Shown piece after piece: positions 21,184 to 31,419 of a stretch of DNA of 64,000 nt. The notes beneath the pieces are model-generated. The model did not search any database and was not told the origin of the DNA. It worked only from the letters and a program-made list of their open reading frames with translations. Source of the stretch: Impatiens glandulifera (Eukaryota; Streptophyta; Magnoliopsida; Ericales; Balsaminaceae); NCBI RefSeq assembly GCF_907164915.1, contig NC_061862.1, positions 4,902,358 through 4,966,357 on the forward strand, in the 5' to 3' direction. Numbering within the stretch: the first letter of the stretch is position 1; every line of letters begins with the position of its first letter. The position numbers and the translations under genes were made by a program.

Positions 21184-22779
21184 CATTTTTGAGAAAATAA
21201 AGAATGGTCTATAAATATAATAGAATTATTCTATTATTACTCACGAATAATAGTGAAATCAACAGCGAAGAGTAAAAAGAGAATTATAACCAATTAAACA
21301 TACTTTATGAGCAATGCTTTTAATAATTATCTTTGTAGTTATCTTTGTAGTTCCAGAATATTTCAGTTTATGTTCGAAGTGTCAATCTAAGCAAATAAAT
21401 GGACTTATTCATCTTTTGAAAAAGACTTGTGACATCTGTTATGTCAATGACACTACTTCGTTTCGTTTTATCTAATCACTTTTTTTTTGTGAAAGTTTCT
21501 TTTCTATTCGAAATATATATTCCAAAAAACGGTTTCTTAATTACAATATTGATTTAGACCCTCAATTCTCTTTTCTATAATCACTTTTAATACCTGTTCC
21601 GGAACGATAGGACAAACAATTATGTTATTACTAAACTTGTTGAAGAGATGAAATAGAACCAAGTTATATCTTTTTTAATGAGAGGTTGAATCGAACTATG
21701 AATTAAATCAGTTTCTCGTAAACAAAGAGCACAATGCAAATAGTTTATGCAACTTCAACATCGATTGGTAAACGTGATTTAAAAAAAATCTATTAGATCG
21801 TGTTCTTTCTCTGCTTGTTTTTTGTTTTTGAACCGATGTGGTTCTTCTTTACATTCTTTCATAATTATTAATTATTAACCTGTCTTTTATGATAAAATAA
21901 ATTAATGAAAATTATAATAATATTATATATTTAAATTTAACTTATTGTAAAACTAATAATTTTTAACTAATATTCAATTTTTTTTTTCAAGTATCTTATA
22001 TAAGAGTTATAATATGATTAAATTGAGTTATACAAAGACCTTACTTTGCTGGTCTAGGATATGATTAAATTAAGTTATAAAATCTATATTTGTAAACACA
22101 ACTATAATCTTATCAAATCAAGTTTTGGAATATTTATATATTTTTTTAATTTAGCAGAGTTTAAATTTTAAATTTTTCTTATTGACGAAAATTTAATTCA
22201 TATTATTTATTAATGTATTGTTTGAATTATACTTTTTTTTTTTTAATAAATAAAAGTATTTCACTCTTTATTTGGCATACTTCCTTTGAATGGTAATCCT
22301 TCAAAATTATTTTCGTTTAGATGCGCAGATTAATTTTTTACATCATAGTTAATTGTGTTCAAAATCAAATTCTTACATCCTAATTGTTCTATGCATGACA
22401 AGGGACCTTATCTTCTCTTGCCCCCGCTCTTAAGAAGTCATTTAGTTAGAGGAGCGAATAAAAAAGGGACAAAGGCCCTACTAACTAGAAGCCACAACAT
22501 GTCTTCTATTTTTTTCATTTCAATAAGTTAGTTAGTTTGAGAAAAAAAATCAAAATTAAAGTGTTTTTAGTGAAAATCAAATATTTAAAATAAAACTATT
22601 TTTATTGAAGCTAAACTAATAAATCATTGTAATAGTTTTGTTATTAACATTTATATATAAGTTTGATAAAATAATATACTTAAAAGTATCAAATTCTTGA
22701 AAATATTATTGAATTATCCTATTCTTTAAATAAAAGAAGAAAAAACCATTAGGCTCAATAATGAAAAAAAAAGTGTGAT

Positions 22780-22828
22780 GTCCCACATTGTTAGATGAAG
22801 TGAAAATAAGGATCCGATATTATTATAA
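22780..22828 (+). promoter_or_regulatory. U5 promoter, copy 2
   Basis: GTCCCACATTG at 22780-22790 and TATAA at 22824-22828, 33 nt apart as in the other U5 copies. Confidence 0.7.
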
Positions 22829-22859
22829 GAGGGGAGTTGGTGATTAGAAAAAATTAGGA

Positions 22860-22977
22860 AACAAAGCACTGAACACAAAGCGAACTATTATTTCACCTTT
22901 TACTAAAGAATCTCGTGTGTTCTTTACAATATGTGGCATACGCCTAATTATGTTTGGTCCTCTAATCAGAGGCACCC
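22860..22977 (+). pseudogene. U5: U5 snRNA, copy 2 (loop 1 and Sm site mutated)
   Basis: The U5 body is recognisable (GAACAC/GTGTTC stem, loop region, 3' hairpin), but loop 1 reads CACCTTTTACT, not CGCCTTTTACT, the ATTCTTT stem is altered, and the Sm stretch is AATTATG. These changes hit the exon-aligning loop and the Sm site, so it is very likely a pseudogene. Copy 7 at 48204 is its counterpart in the second unit. Confidence 0.8.
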
Positions 22978-23449
22978 TACAATTGAGTTTACACTTTGAA
23001 TTTTTCTTATCTACAAAAATTTAATTCATAATAATTATTAATGTATTATTTGAATTATACTTCAAAAAAATTGTAATAAATAAAAGTATTTCACTCTTTA
23101 TCTGTCATACTCCCTTTTAATTGTAATCCTTCAAAATTATTTTCGTTTAGATGTGCAGCAGATTAATTTTTTACACCATAGTTAATTCTCTTCAAAAATA
23201 ACTTCTTACATTCTAATTGTTCTATGCATGACAAGGGACCTTATCTTCTCTTGCCCCGCTCTCGAAAAGACTCTACTAACTAGGAGCCACAACATGTCTT
23301 TTATTTTTCCATCTTAATAAGTTAGTTAGTTTGAGGAAAAAAATCAACAAATATCATTGTGTGCAAACCGGTAAAGTACACAACATAAAACTACACTATT
23401 TTCCCTTCGGTCGTCGGCGTACGCTTCGGAGAGGAAAAAGGGTAAAAAT

Positions 23450-23549
23450 AATTTGGACCATTTCTCGATTTGTGCATGTCATTCTTGCACAGGGGCCATG
23501 CTAATCTTCTCTGTATCGTTCAAATTTTATCGAATGTCCCCGAAGGGAC
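23450..23549 (-). ncRNA. U6: U6 spliceosomal snRNA, copy 2 (most complete)
   Basis: On the minus strand, the full U6 is present: 5' stem-loop GTCCCTTCGGGGAC, ACAGAGA box, AGC triad, GCCCCTG segment, AAATCGAGAAATGGTCC 3' part and a T-rich tail. It differs from canonical plant U6 at only a few positions (for example GTGCAAG for GCGCAAG, and GACATGC for GACACGC). It is the only copy with no indel. With its intact promoter it is the best candidate for a transcribed U6. The U5 copy at 24475 points away from it. Confidence 0.85.
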
Positions 23550-23565
23550 ATAACCATCTCTCATT

Positions 23566-23608
23566 TTTAAAAAGACTTCATTCTTAAGTTAGAGGAGCGA
23601 TGTGGGAT
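23566..23608 (-). promoter_or_regulatory. Pol III U6 promoter, copy 2
   Basis: The minus strand carries ATCCCACATCG (23608-23598) and a TTTTTAAAAA box from 23573, again 24 nt apart. Confidence 0.75.
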
Positions 23609-23925
23609 CAATTTTAGAAAATGAATGGACAACTGCTATTTTTTGTGATCGACTACTAGAGTGTTTTTCTAGGAATGCATGTGTTCTATATAGAGAATGA
23701 GGATATTTCAAAGTATGCCCTCAATTTATAGGGTTTTTTCTTTTGAGGGAATATTGATTTTATGAGAGAAAAAGAATGGGGAGCTACCCATTATGTCATG
23801 TTGATAAGGTGTCCAAGGGCAGAGCTAGGATTTAAAATCTAGTCGAGCTAAGTTATTTCCATAAAATTTACCCAGCTAGAATGATAATAATATGAAAAAA
23901 AATATACGTAGTTTACGGTCGTTAG

Positions 23926-24063
23926 GTCCCTTCATCGACCGAAGAAATCAATAGATACAATATTTCTCCCCGTCGTTATTTCCATTCGCGTGCAAACTGT
24001 TTTGAGTTACCCGGGCTGTACATAGACACTCCCTTGAAGGTGTCGATGCCTCTGTTAATCTAA
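23926..24063 (+). pseudogene. Exon X of an unknown gene, complete copy
   Basis: After a TTAG acceptor at 23922-23925 an open frame of 45 codons reads VPSSTEEINRYNISPRRYF, then ELPGLYIDTPLKVSMPLLI and TAA at 24061. The frame and the acceptor are kept in the right-arm copy (27094-26957), and the 3' part in the chimeric exon at 1183-1335. Conservation of the frame across diverged copies favours a real exon. It lies between the divergent U6 and U5 genes. The parent gene is not recognised. Confidence 0.4.
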
Positions 24064-24392
24064 GTAACATTATTCATAATGATTATAAGATAAGTTTATT
24101 AAATATCAAATACGAGTCATATACCTTGTTTGAAAGTACAAGTTATAACCACCATCATAATAATAACTTCAATCCAAATTAAAGCGTTTTTAGGGAAAAT
24201 CAAATGTTAAAAATAAAACTCTTTTTATTGGAGCTATACTAATAAATCATTGTAATAGTTTGTTATTAATATTTGATAAAATAATATATAGTTAAAAGTA
24301 TCAAATTCTTGAAAGTATTATTGAATTATCCTATTCTTTAAATAAAAGAAGAAAAAACACCATTAGCCTCAATAATGACAAAAAAGTGTGTT

Positions 24393-24441
24393 GTCCCACA
24401 TTGTTAGATGGAGTGAAAATAGGGATTCTATATTATTATAA
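24393..24441 (+). promoter_or_regulatory. U5 promoter, copy 3
   Basis: GTCCCACATTG at 24393-24403 and TATAA at 24437-24441, 33 nt apart. Confidence 0.7.
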
Positions 24442-24472
24442 GAGGGGAGTCGGTGATTACAAAAAATTATGA

Positions 24473-24590
24473 AGCCAAACACTGAAGACAAAGCAAACTA
24501 TTCTTTCTCCTTTTATTAAAGAATACCGTGTGTTCTTTGCAATACGTGGCATACGCCTATTTTTGTTAGGTCCTCTAATCGGAGGCACTC
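24473..24590 (+). pseudogene. U5: U5 snRNA, copy 3 (loop 1 mutated)
   Basis: Stems, the Sm stretch ATTTTTG and the 3' hairpin are kept, and a 3' box lies at about 24593-24605. Loop 1 reads CTCCTTTTATT rather than CGCCTTTTACT, three changes in the most conserved part of U5. It is divergent to U6 copy 2, about 0.8 kb away. Confidence 0.75.
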
Positions 24591-24929
24591 TACAATTGAG
24601 TTTAAACTTTGAATTTTTCTTATCTACGAAAATTTATTTCATATTATTTATTAATGTATTATTTGAATTATACTTAAAAAAAGTTGTAATAAATAAAAGT
24701 ATTTCACTCTTTGTCTGACAACATACTCCCTAATTGTTTTGCGCATGACTAAGGACCTTATCTTCTCTTGCACCCGCTCTCACGAAGACTCAATCATTTA
24801 GTTAGAGAAGTGTTATCCACAATGGTATTCTAACTGATTATAAATATTTATGTAAGTGTTTTATCTTAGTTAGTCGATGTAGTATGTGTCTTAAGGAGGT
24901 GGAGACGGTGTAGTATGTGTCGCTGGTAT

Positions 24930-25233
24930 TTAGTGTATTATTTGGAGTATTACTTCTATTTTTTGGGTTATGTCGGGAATCATTGGTGCGTATTGAGAAT
25001 CGTGGATTGAGATAGCTAGATTTGTGGGTTTGAAACTATGAGGTTATATCTCTATTATTTTCTAGTGGATAATTTGGTTAGAGAGAAATGGTAGATCTTT
25101 TAACAATCTTAAATGACCGTTGCAGATCCAACACAATGTTATCATCCTAACATTATATGATGTTCGATGTGGGAAGCCGGTAGATTCTGTCGGAGAGCTC
25201 ATTTCCTTTTTGGAAGATCTCCGCACATGTTAA
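24930..25233 (+). mobile_element. L1-type LINE tail, copy 2
   Basis: Copy of 2240-2518 with a shorter IIW run and the same C-terminal end at TAA 25231. It lies between U5 copy 3 and exon Y in the left palindrome arm. Confidence 0.45.
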
Positions 25234-25355
25234 TTTTGTAATATTTGTGTGATTTTTTTTATAAATTTAAAGTTTTTGTCGTTATGTGTAAACGACTATC
25301 CATTCATAATATTATTGCATGAATCATTTATAAAAAGCATCATAGAGTTTTATTT

Positions 25356-25514
25356 CAGGGGTGGGAAAGTTTAAAAGCGAGAGAGCTTAGATATCAATCC
25401 TCCATTAAAGCTTCAACCAACATTTTGATATTTTTTTTTTCAGGTGGAGTAAAACGGGACAAGCACCCAGAAAGCTTTAAAAATCTTCTAGGAAGCATTC
25501 CCGATCAATTGTAA
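25356..25514 (+). pseudogene. Exon Y pieces in the left arm, ending at the palindrome apex
   Basis: The acceptor-preceded pieces match those at 2643-2795. The terminal piece (25444-25514) reads DKHPESFKNLLGSIPDQL and ends at TAA 25512-25514, inside the spacer that separates the two arms. The gene end therefore coincides with the fold point. Confidence 0.35.
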
Positions 25515-25537
25515 ATGTCCACGATCAATTGATCGGG
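25500..25537. repeat. Apex of the giant palindrome
   Basis: CCCGATCAATT (25500-25510) faces its complement AATTGATCGGG (25527-25537) across a 16-nt spacer. The first half of the spacer continues the ancestral sequence seen at 2793-2803, so the inversion joint lies within about 15 bp. Confidence 0.9.
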
Positions 25538-25593
25538 AATGCTTCCTAGAAGATTTTTAAATCTTTCTGGGTGCTTGTCCCACTTTACTCCAC
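25524..25593 (-). pseudogene. Exon Y terminal piece, right arm, stop lost
   Basis: Mirror copy of 25444-25514. Because the inversion joint replaces the TAA, the frame reads through the spacer into the other arm before stopping. Confidence 0.3.
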
Positions 25594-25802
25594 CTGAAAA
25601 AAAAAATCAAAATGTTGGTTGAAGCTTTAATGGAAGATTGATATCCAAGCTCTCTCGCTTTTAAACTTTCCCACTCCTGAAATAAAACTCTATGATGCTT
25701 TTTTTAAATGATTCATGCAATAATATTATGAATGGATAGTGGTTTACACATAATGACAAAAACATTAAATTTATAAAAAAAAATCACACAAATATTACAA
25801 AA

Positions 25803-26105
25803 TTAACATGTGCGGAGATCTTCCAAAAAGGAAATGAGCTCTCCGACTGAATCTACCGGCTTCCCACATCGAACATCATATAATGTTAGGATGATAGCAT
25901 TGTGTTGGATCCGCAACGGTCATTTAAGATTGTTGAAAGATCTACGATTTCTATCTAACCAAATTATCCACCAGAAAATAAAAGAGATATAACCTAATTG
26001 TTTCAAACTCACAAATCTAGTTACCTCAATCCACGATTCTCAATATGCACCAATAATTCCCGACATAACCCAAAAAATACCAGTAATACTCCAAATAATA
26101 CACTA
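25803..26105 (-). mobile_element. L1-type LINE tail, copy 3
   Basis: Mirror copy of the left-arm LINE tail, with its TAA complement at 25803-25805. Confidence 0.45.
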
Positions 26106-26427
26106 AATACCAGCGACACATACTACATCGTCTCAACCTCCCTAAGACACATATTACATCGACTAACTAAGATAAGACACTTACTAAATGATTAACATTG
26201 TGTATCACACTTCTCTAACTAAATGATTAAGTGTTTGTGAGAGCGGGTGCAAGAGAGGATAAGGTCGATAGTCACGCACAAAACAATTAAGGAGTATGTT
26301 GTCAGATAAAGAGTGAAATACTTTTATTTATTACAACTTTTTTTTATGTATAATTAAAATAATACATTAATAAATAATATGAATTAAATCTTCGTAGATA
26401 AGAAAAATTCAAAGTTTAAACTGAATG

Positions 26428-26545
26428 GTAGGGTGCCTCTGATTAGAGGACCTAACAAAAATAGGCATATGCCACGTATTGAAAAGAACACACGGTAATC
26501 TTTAGTAAAAGGCGAAAGAATAGTTCGCTTTTGTTCAGTGCTTGG
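26428..26545 (-). ncRNA. U5: U5 snRNA, copy 4
   Basis: Minus strand: loop 1 CGCCTTTTACT intact, Sm stretch ATTTTTG intact, 3' hairpin intact (CCTC/GAGG). The loop stem has one mismatch (AAAGATT) and the 3' box is altered (TCAGTTTAAA). The promoter USE has one change. A possible functional or recently dead gene, divergent to U6 copy 3. Confidence 0.75.
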
Positions 26546-26578
26546 CTTCATAATTTTTTGTAATCACCAACTCCCCTC

Positions 26579-26627
26579 TTATAATAATATCGAATCCCTA
26601 TTTTCACTGCATCTAACAATGTCGGAC
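26579..26627 (-). promoter_or_regulatory. U5 promoter, copy 4 (USE mutated)
   Basis: Complement reads GTCCGACATTG (26627-26617), a C-to-G change in the USE core, and TATAA (26583-26579), 33 nt apart. Confidence 0.6.
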
Positions 26628-26956
26628 AACAAACTTTTTTGTCATTATTGAGGCTAATGGTGTTTTTTCTTCTTTTATTTAATGAATAAGATAATTCAAT
26701 AATACTTTCAAGAATTTGATACTTTTAACTATATATTATTTTATCAAATGTTAATAACAAACTATTACAATGATTTATTAGTATAGCTCCAATAAAAAGA
26801 GTTTTATTTTTAACATTTTATTTTCACTAAAAACGCTTTAACTTGGATTGAAGTTATTACTATGATGGTGGTTAAAACTCGTATTTTCAAACAAGGTATA
26901 TGACTCGTATTTGATATTTAATAAACTTATGTTATAGTCATTATGACGAATGTTAA

Positions 26957-27094
26957 TTAGATTAACAGAGGCATCGACACCTTCAAGGGAGTTTCTATGT
27001 ACAGCCCGGGTAACTCAAAACAGTTTGTATGCGAATGGAAATAACGACGGGAAGAAATATCGTCGCTATTGATTTCTCTGGTCGATGAAGGGAC
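26957..27094 (-). pseudogene. Exon X, right-arm copy
   Basis: The minus-strand frame of 45 codons plus TAA (26957-26959) after a TTAG acceptor matches 23926-24063 with several amino-acid changes but no frame break (INSDDISSRRYFHSHTN). Confidence 0.4.
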
Positions 27095-27421
27095 CTAACG
27101 ACCGTAAACTACGTATATTTTGTTTTATATTATTATCATTCTAGCCGGGTAAATTTTATGGAAATAACTTAGCCCGACTAGATTTTAAATCCTAGCTTTG
27201 CCCTTGGACACCTTATCAACATGACTTAATGGGTAGCTCCCCATTCTTTTTCTCCCATAAAATCAATATTTCCTCAAAAGAAAAAACCCTATAAATCGAG
27301 GGCATACTTTGAAAGACCCTCATTCTCTATATAGAACACATGCGTTCCTCGAAAAACACTCTAGCAGTCGATCACAAAAAATAGCAAAAAATAGCAGTTG
27401 TCCATTATTTTTCTAAAATTG

Positions 27422-27466
27422 ATCCCACATCGCTCCTCTAACTTAAGAATGAAGTATTTTAAAGAA
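27422..27466 (+). promoter_or_regulatory. Pol III U6 promoter, copy 3
   Basis: ATCCCACATCG at 27422-27432 and a TATTTTAAAG box from 27455-27457, near 24-nt spacing. Confidence 0.7.
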
Positions 27467-27482
27467 TGAGAGAGATGGTTAA

Positions 27483-27590
27483 GTACCTTCGGGGACATTT
27501 GATAAAATTTGAACGATACAGAGAAGATTAGCATGGCCCCTGCGCAAGAATGTGACACGCACAAATCGAGAAATGGTCCAAATTTTTTTT
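27483..27590 (+). ncRNA. U6: U6 snRNA, copy 3 (near full length)
   Basis: ACAGAGA box, AGC triad, GCCCCTG and the complete 3' part CACAAATCGAGAAATGGTCC are intact. There is a GTACC change in the 5' stem, which unpairs one position, and a TG insertion in AAGAATGTGACACG. An eight-T terminator follows. It mirrors U6 copy 2 in the left arm; the two have diverged, so the palindrome is not brand new. Confidence 0.8.
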
Positions 27591-28092
27591 ATCCTTTTTC
27601 CTCACCGAAGCGTACGCCGGCGACCGGAGGGAAAATAGTGTAGTTTTTTGTTGTGTACTTTACAGGTTTGCACACAATGACATTTGTTGATTTTTTTCTC
27701 AAACTAACTAACTTATTAAGATGAAAAATAAAAGTAATGTTGTGGTTCCTAGTTAGTAGGGTCTTTGTCCCTTTTTCATTCGCTCCTCTAACTAAATGAT
27801 TGAGTCTCTCAAGAACGGGGGCAAGAGAAGATAAGGTCCCTTGTCATGCATAGAACAATTAGAATGTAAGAATTTATTTTTGAAGAGAATTAACAATGGT
27901 GTAAAAAAATTAATCTGCACATCTAAACGAAAATAATTTTGAAGGATTACAAGGGAGTATGTTGTCGGATAAAGAGTGAAATAGTTTTATCTATTAAAAT
28001 TTTTTTGAAGTATAATTCAAATAATATATTAATAAATATTATGAATTAAATTTTCGTAGATAAGAAAAATTCAAAGTTTAAACTCAATTGTA

Positions 28093-28207
28093 TGGTGCTT
28101 CCGATTAGAGGACCCAACAAAAATAGGCGTATGCCACATATTGCAAAGAACACACGGTATTCTTTAGTAAAAGGCGAAAGAATAGTTGGCTTTGTGTTCA
28201 GTGCTTG
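28093..28207 (-). ncRNA. U5: U5 snRNA, copy 5
   Basis: Minus strand: loop 1, closing stems and the Sm stretch ATTTTTG are intact. The 3' hairpin has a change (GGAAGCACC). The 3' box CAATTGAGTTTAA lies at about 28090-28078. TATAA at 28246-28242 and a degraded USE (TGCCCACATTG, 28290-28280) are 33 nt apart. It mirrors copy 2 but is better preserved. Confidence 0.75.
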
Positions 28208-28239
28208 GCTTCATAATTTTTTCTAATCACCAACTCCCC

Positions 28240-29836
28240 TCTTATAATAATACGGGATCCTTATTATCACTTCATCTAACAATGTGGGCATCACACTTTT
28301 TTTTGTCATTATTGAGCCTAATAGTTTTTTCTTCTTTTATTTAAAGAATAGGATAATTCAATAATATTTTCAAGAATTTGATAGTTTTAAGTATATTATT
28401 TTATCAAACTTATATATAAATGTTAATAACAAAACTATTACAATGATTTATTAGTTTAGCTCCAATAAAAAGAGTTTTATTTTAAATATTTGATTTTCAC
28501 TAAAAACACTTTAATTTTGATTTTTTTTCTCAAACTAACTAACTTATTAAAATGAAAAAAATAGAAGACATGTTGTGGCTTCTAGTTAGTAGGGCCTTTG
28601 TCCCTTTTTTATTCGCTCCTCTAACTAAATGACTTCTCAAGAGAGGGGGCAAGAGAAGATAAGGTCCCTGTCATGTATAGAACAATTAGGATGTAAGAAT
28701 TTGATTTTGAACACAATTAACTATGATGTAAAAAATTAATCTGCGCATCCTTCAAAATAATTTTGAAGGATTACAATTCAAAGGAAGTATGCCAAATAAA
28801 GTGTGAAATACTTTTATTTATTACAAAATAAATAAAATAAAGTATAATTCAAACAATACATTAATAAATAATATGAATTAAATTTTCGTCAAAAATTTAA
28901 AATTTAAACTCTGCTAAATTAAAAAAATATATAAATATTCCAAAACATGATTTGATAAGATTATAGTTGTGTTTACAAATATAGATTTTATAACTCAATT
29001 TAATAATATTATAACTCTTATATAAGATACTTGAAAAAAAAATTGAATATTGGTTAAAAATTATTAGTTTTACAATAAGTTAAATTTAAATATATAATAT
29101 TATTATAAATTTCATTAATTTATTTTATGACAAAAGAAAGGTTAATAATTAATAATTGTTAAAGAATGTAAAGAAGTCCCACATCGGTTCAAAAACAAAA
29201 AACAAGCATAGAAAGAACACGATCTAATAGATTTTTTTTAAAGCACGTTTACCTACCGTTGTTGAAGTTGCATAAACTATTTGTATTGTGCTCTTTGTTG
29301 ACGAGAAACTGATTCAATTCGTAGTTCGAATCAACCTCTCATTAAAAAATATATAACTTGGTTCTATTTCATCTCTTCAACAAGTTTAGTAATAACATAA
29401 TTGTCCTATCGTTCCGGAACAGGCATTAAAAGTGATTATAAAAAAGAGAATTGAGGGTCCTAAATCAATATTGTAATTAAGAAACCATTTTTTGGAATAT
29501 ATATTTCGAATAGAAAAGTAACTTTGAAAAAAAAAGTGATTAGATAAAACGAAATGAAGTAGTGTCATTGACCTAACATATGTCACAAGTCTTTGTCAAA
29601 AGATGAATAAGTCCATTTATTAGCTTAGATAGACACTTCGAACATAAACTGAAATATTCTGGAACTACAAAGATAATTATTAAATCGTTAGCACCGCCTA
29701 AAAGCATTGCTCATAAAGTATGTTTAATTGGTTATAATTTTCTTTTGACTATGCGCTATTGATTTCACTATTATCCGTGAGTAATAATAGAATAATTCTA
29801 TTATATTTATAGACCATTTTTTATTTTCTCGAAATG
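28240..29836. repeat. Palindrome arm DNA without genes
   Basis: AT-rich sequence mirrored at 21184-22780 and 46527-48120. A USE-like GTCCCACATCG at 29176-29186 has no TATA at either snRNA spacing. No other signal was found. Confidence 0.6.
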
Positions 29837-30831
29837 CACTACAACAAAACACACTTTCCACCACCTTTATATGCCAACGCTTATTAAGCGTGGGTAAGAA
29901 TTAAAAAAATAAAACTTTTGTCAACCTTTATACTTTACAACCACCTTTATTTTTTTTATATACAAACTTTGTTAAAATCCTTAAAATTTAAGTATTATAA
30001 ATTTAATATTTTTTATGTTTTATTTTTAAACTTTATAAATATTTTATTTCACTATATTAAAATTTTAAAATAAAATTTGACTTAAAATTTTATTTACACT
30101 AAAATATAATTCATAAATTTTAAAATTTTATAACATTATTAATTTTTTTTATTAACCTCTGTCTTTTATTTAAGTATTTAAAATTAATTAAATTAAAAGT
30201 AAAAAATAAAATAAACCAAAAATAAATAAATTAAATATTATATTATATTTAATAATAAAATTTTAAATTATATATATATATTTTAAAACTAGAATCAGTT
30301 TTTAATTATCAAGTCTAACACATTTTCTTTCTACGCTGACCAATTCTTTCTAACCTAAAAAATCTTTCTGCCTGTGTTAATCAGACTATCATCCTTCTAC
30401 TCTCTACAGCCAGATTTCTGTGCTATCATCCTTCTACTCTCTGCAGCCAGATTGTCGTGCGCACGAGGTTAGTTACATTCTTCTTCAACCATTAGGGCTT
30501 GTCTTCATCTGCACTATCATCCATTGACTCTCCGCAGCCAGATTGTCGCACCCACGAGGTTAGTTACATTCTTCTTCAACCATTAGGGCTTGCCTTCATC
30601 TGCACTATCATCCCTTGACTCTCCGCAGCCAGATTGTCGCACCCACGAGGTTAGTTACATTCTTCTCCGACCATTAGGGTTTTCCTTCATCTGCGGGTCT
30701 TGAAAGTCTTTTGAGCGATAAATGGTTCTACTTATCTGTTTTAAGGATGCAACGAGGTTTATATGCAATTTATTTAGGTCACTGATTTTATTTTTCATGT
30801 CTGGCTCATACATTTTCCCCTTGTTGTAGTG
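29837..30831 (+). mobile_element. CACTA-like nonautonomous element, copy 2
   Basis: Begins CACTACAACAAAACACAC and ends CCCCTTGTTGTAGTG, giving 11-bp inverted ends. A perfect ACGCTTA-T-TAAGCGT inverted motif lies near 29877-29891, and repeated CCACCTTTAT motifs lie near the left end. The interior has the 91-bp tandem array. No transposase frame. Flanks (ATG/TTT) show no target duplication. Confidence 0.65.
30451..30715 (+). repeat. 91-bp tandem repeat, about 2.8 units
   Basis: Units start at ATTGTCG at 30451, 30542 and 30633 with exact 91-bp period, each containing CACGAGGTTAGTTACATTC and ending CTCCGCAGCCAG. The array is internal to the CACTA-like element and recurs in each copy (for example 50630-50880 and, inverted, 45760-45960). 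Confidence 0.85.
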
Positions 30832-30970
30832 TTTTGGATTTCTCAGTTATTTTTAGTTAAATTTTGATGCTAGGTTGTTATCGCTGCACTAGATGATTAA
30901 ACCATCTTTATGAGTGAGAAATGGTTATACTTTTTTGTTTTAAGGATGAATTATAGTACATTCAACTTAT

Positions 30971-31400
30971 GAGGAAGACCCTATTTCCGGAGGTGATTAT
31001 GAGGATGTCTTTCAAACCTTCTTAACTTATGTCATTTGGGTTAAATGTTTAAAATATTATAAAAATAAAGTATTTGATTGATTATTTGAATGAATTAATT
31101 CATGGTGGGAAATATTTGTATTATTTCCAAATAACCTTTCATCAAACATGGCCTAGAATTATGTAATATTCTTTTGTCCTAGCATTGAAAAAGAGTAAAG
31201 GATGATTCTTTACAACAGTTCTGGTTGAATCTTGTAGGAGAATGAATCATCTATTTTTCAACCCTTATTGTGCAAGATAGAATAGAGAATTTGAGGAATA
31301 TTTGTTTCTGAGTTTGAGACTTAATTTAAAACACAATGTCTGGACGGGTCCTGATCATAGGATAGGAAGTATCAGAAGGTAGGTAGGCCTTAGAAGCTTA
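30971..31400 (+). pseudogene. CAP-H-like exon 2 tail and exon 3, right arm
   Basis: 30971-31003 is the end of exon 2 (EEDPISGGDYE) before a donor. After an acceptor-like TAG at 31235-31237, exon 3 reads to EEYLFLSLRLNLKHNVWTG and PDH. This resembles the C-terminal segment of plant CAP-H with its NAWAGPDHWKY-type motif. A stop interrupts the start of exon 3. It abuts the inverted DnaJ copy B at about 31425. Confidence 0.5.
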
Positions 31401-31419
31401 TGGAAGGAATATTACAATT

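Larger units (their letters stand above)
17960..25510. repeat. Left arm of the giant palindrome (7.5 kb)
   Basis: Read backwards, this arm matches 25527-31390 almost throughout: CAP-H exon tail, CACTA-like element, U5, U6, exon X, U5, LINE tail and exon Y all reappear in mirror order. The left arm carries about 2 kb extra (about 18115-20158) that the right arm lacks. Its outer 5.3 kb (17960-23285) also recurs in the same orientation at 43275-48625. Confidence 0.85.
25527..31390. repeat. Right arm of the giant palindrome (5.9 kb)
   Basis: Mirror of 17960-25510 with a deletion corresponding to left-arm positions of about 18115-20158. The outer end passes into a CAP-H-like exon and then into the DnaJ hairpin. 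Confidence 0.85.

Noticed and set aside
22037..22060. GACCTTACTTTG resembling U3 snoRNA box A
   Set aside because: The rest of U3 is absent and there is no promoter; it is a short insertion between two direct repeats.
29176..29186. Perfect USE GTCCCACATCG
   Set aside because: No TATA at either snRNA spacing and no snRNA body follows; the mirror copy in the left arm is mutated.
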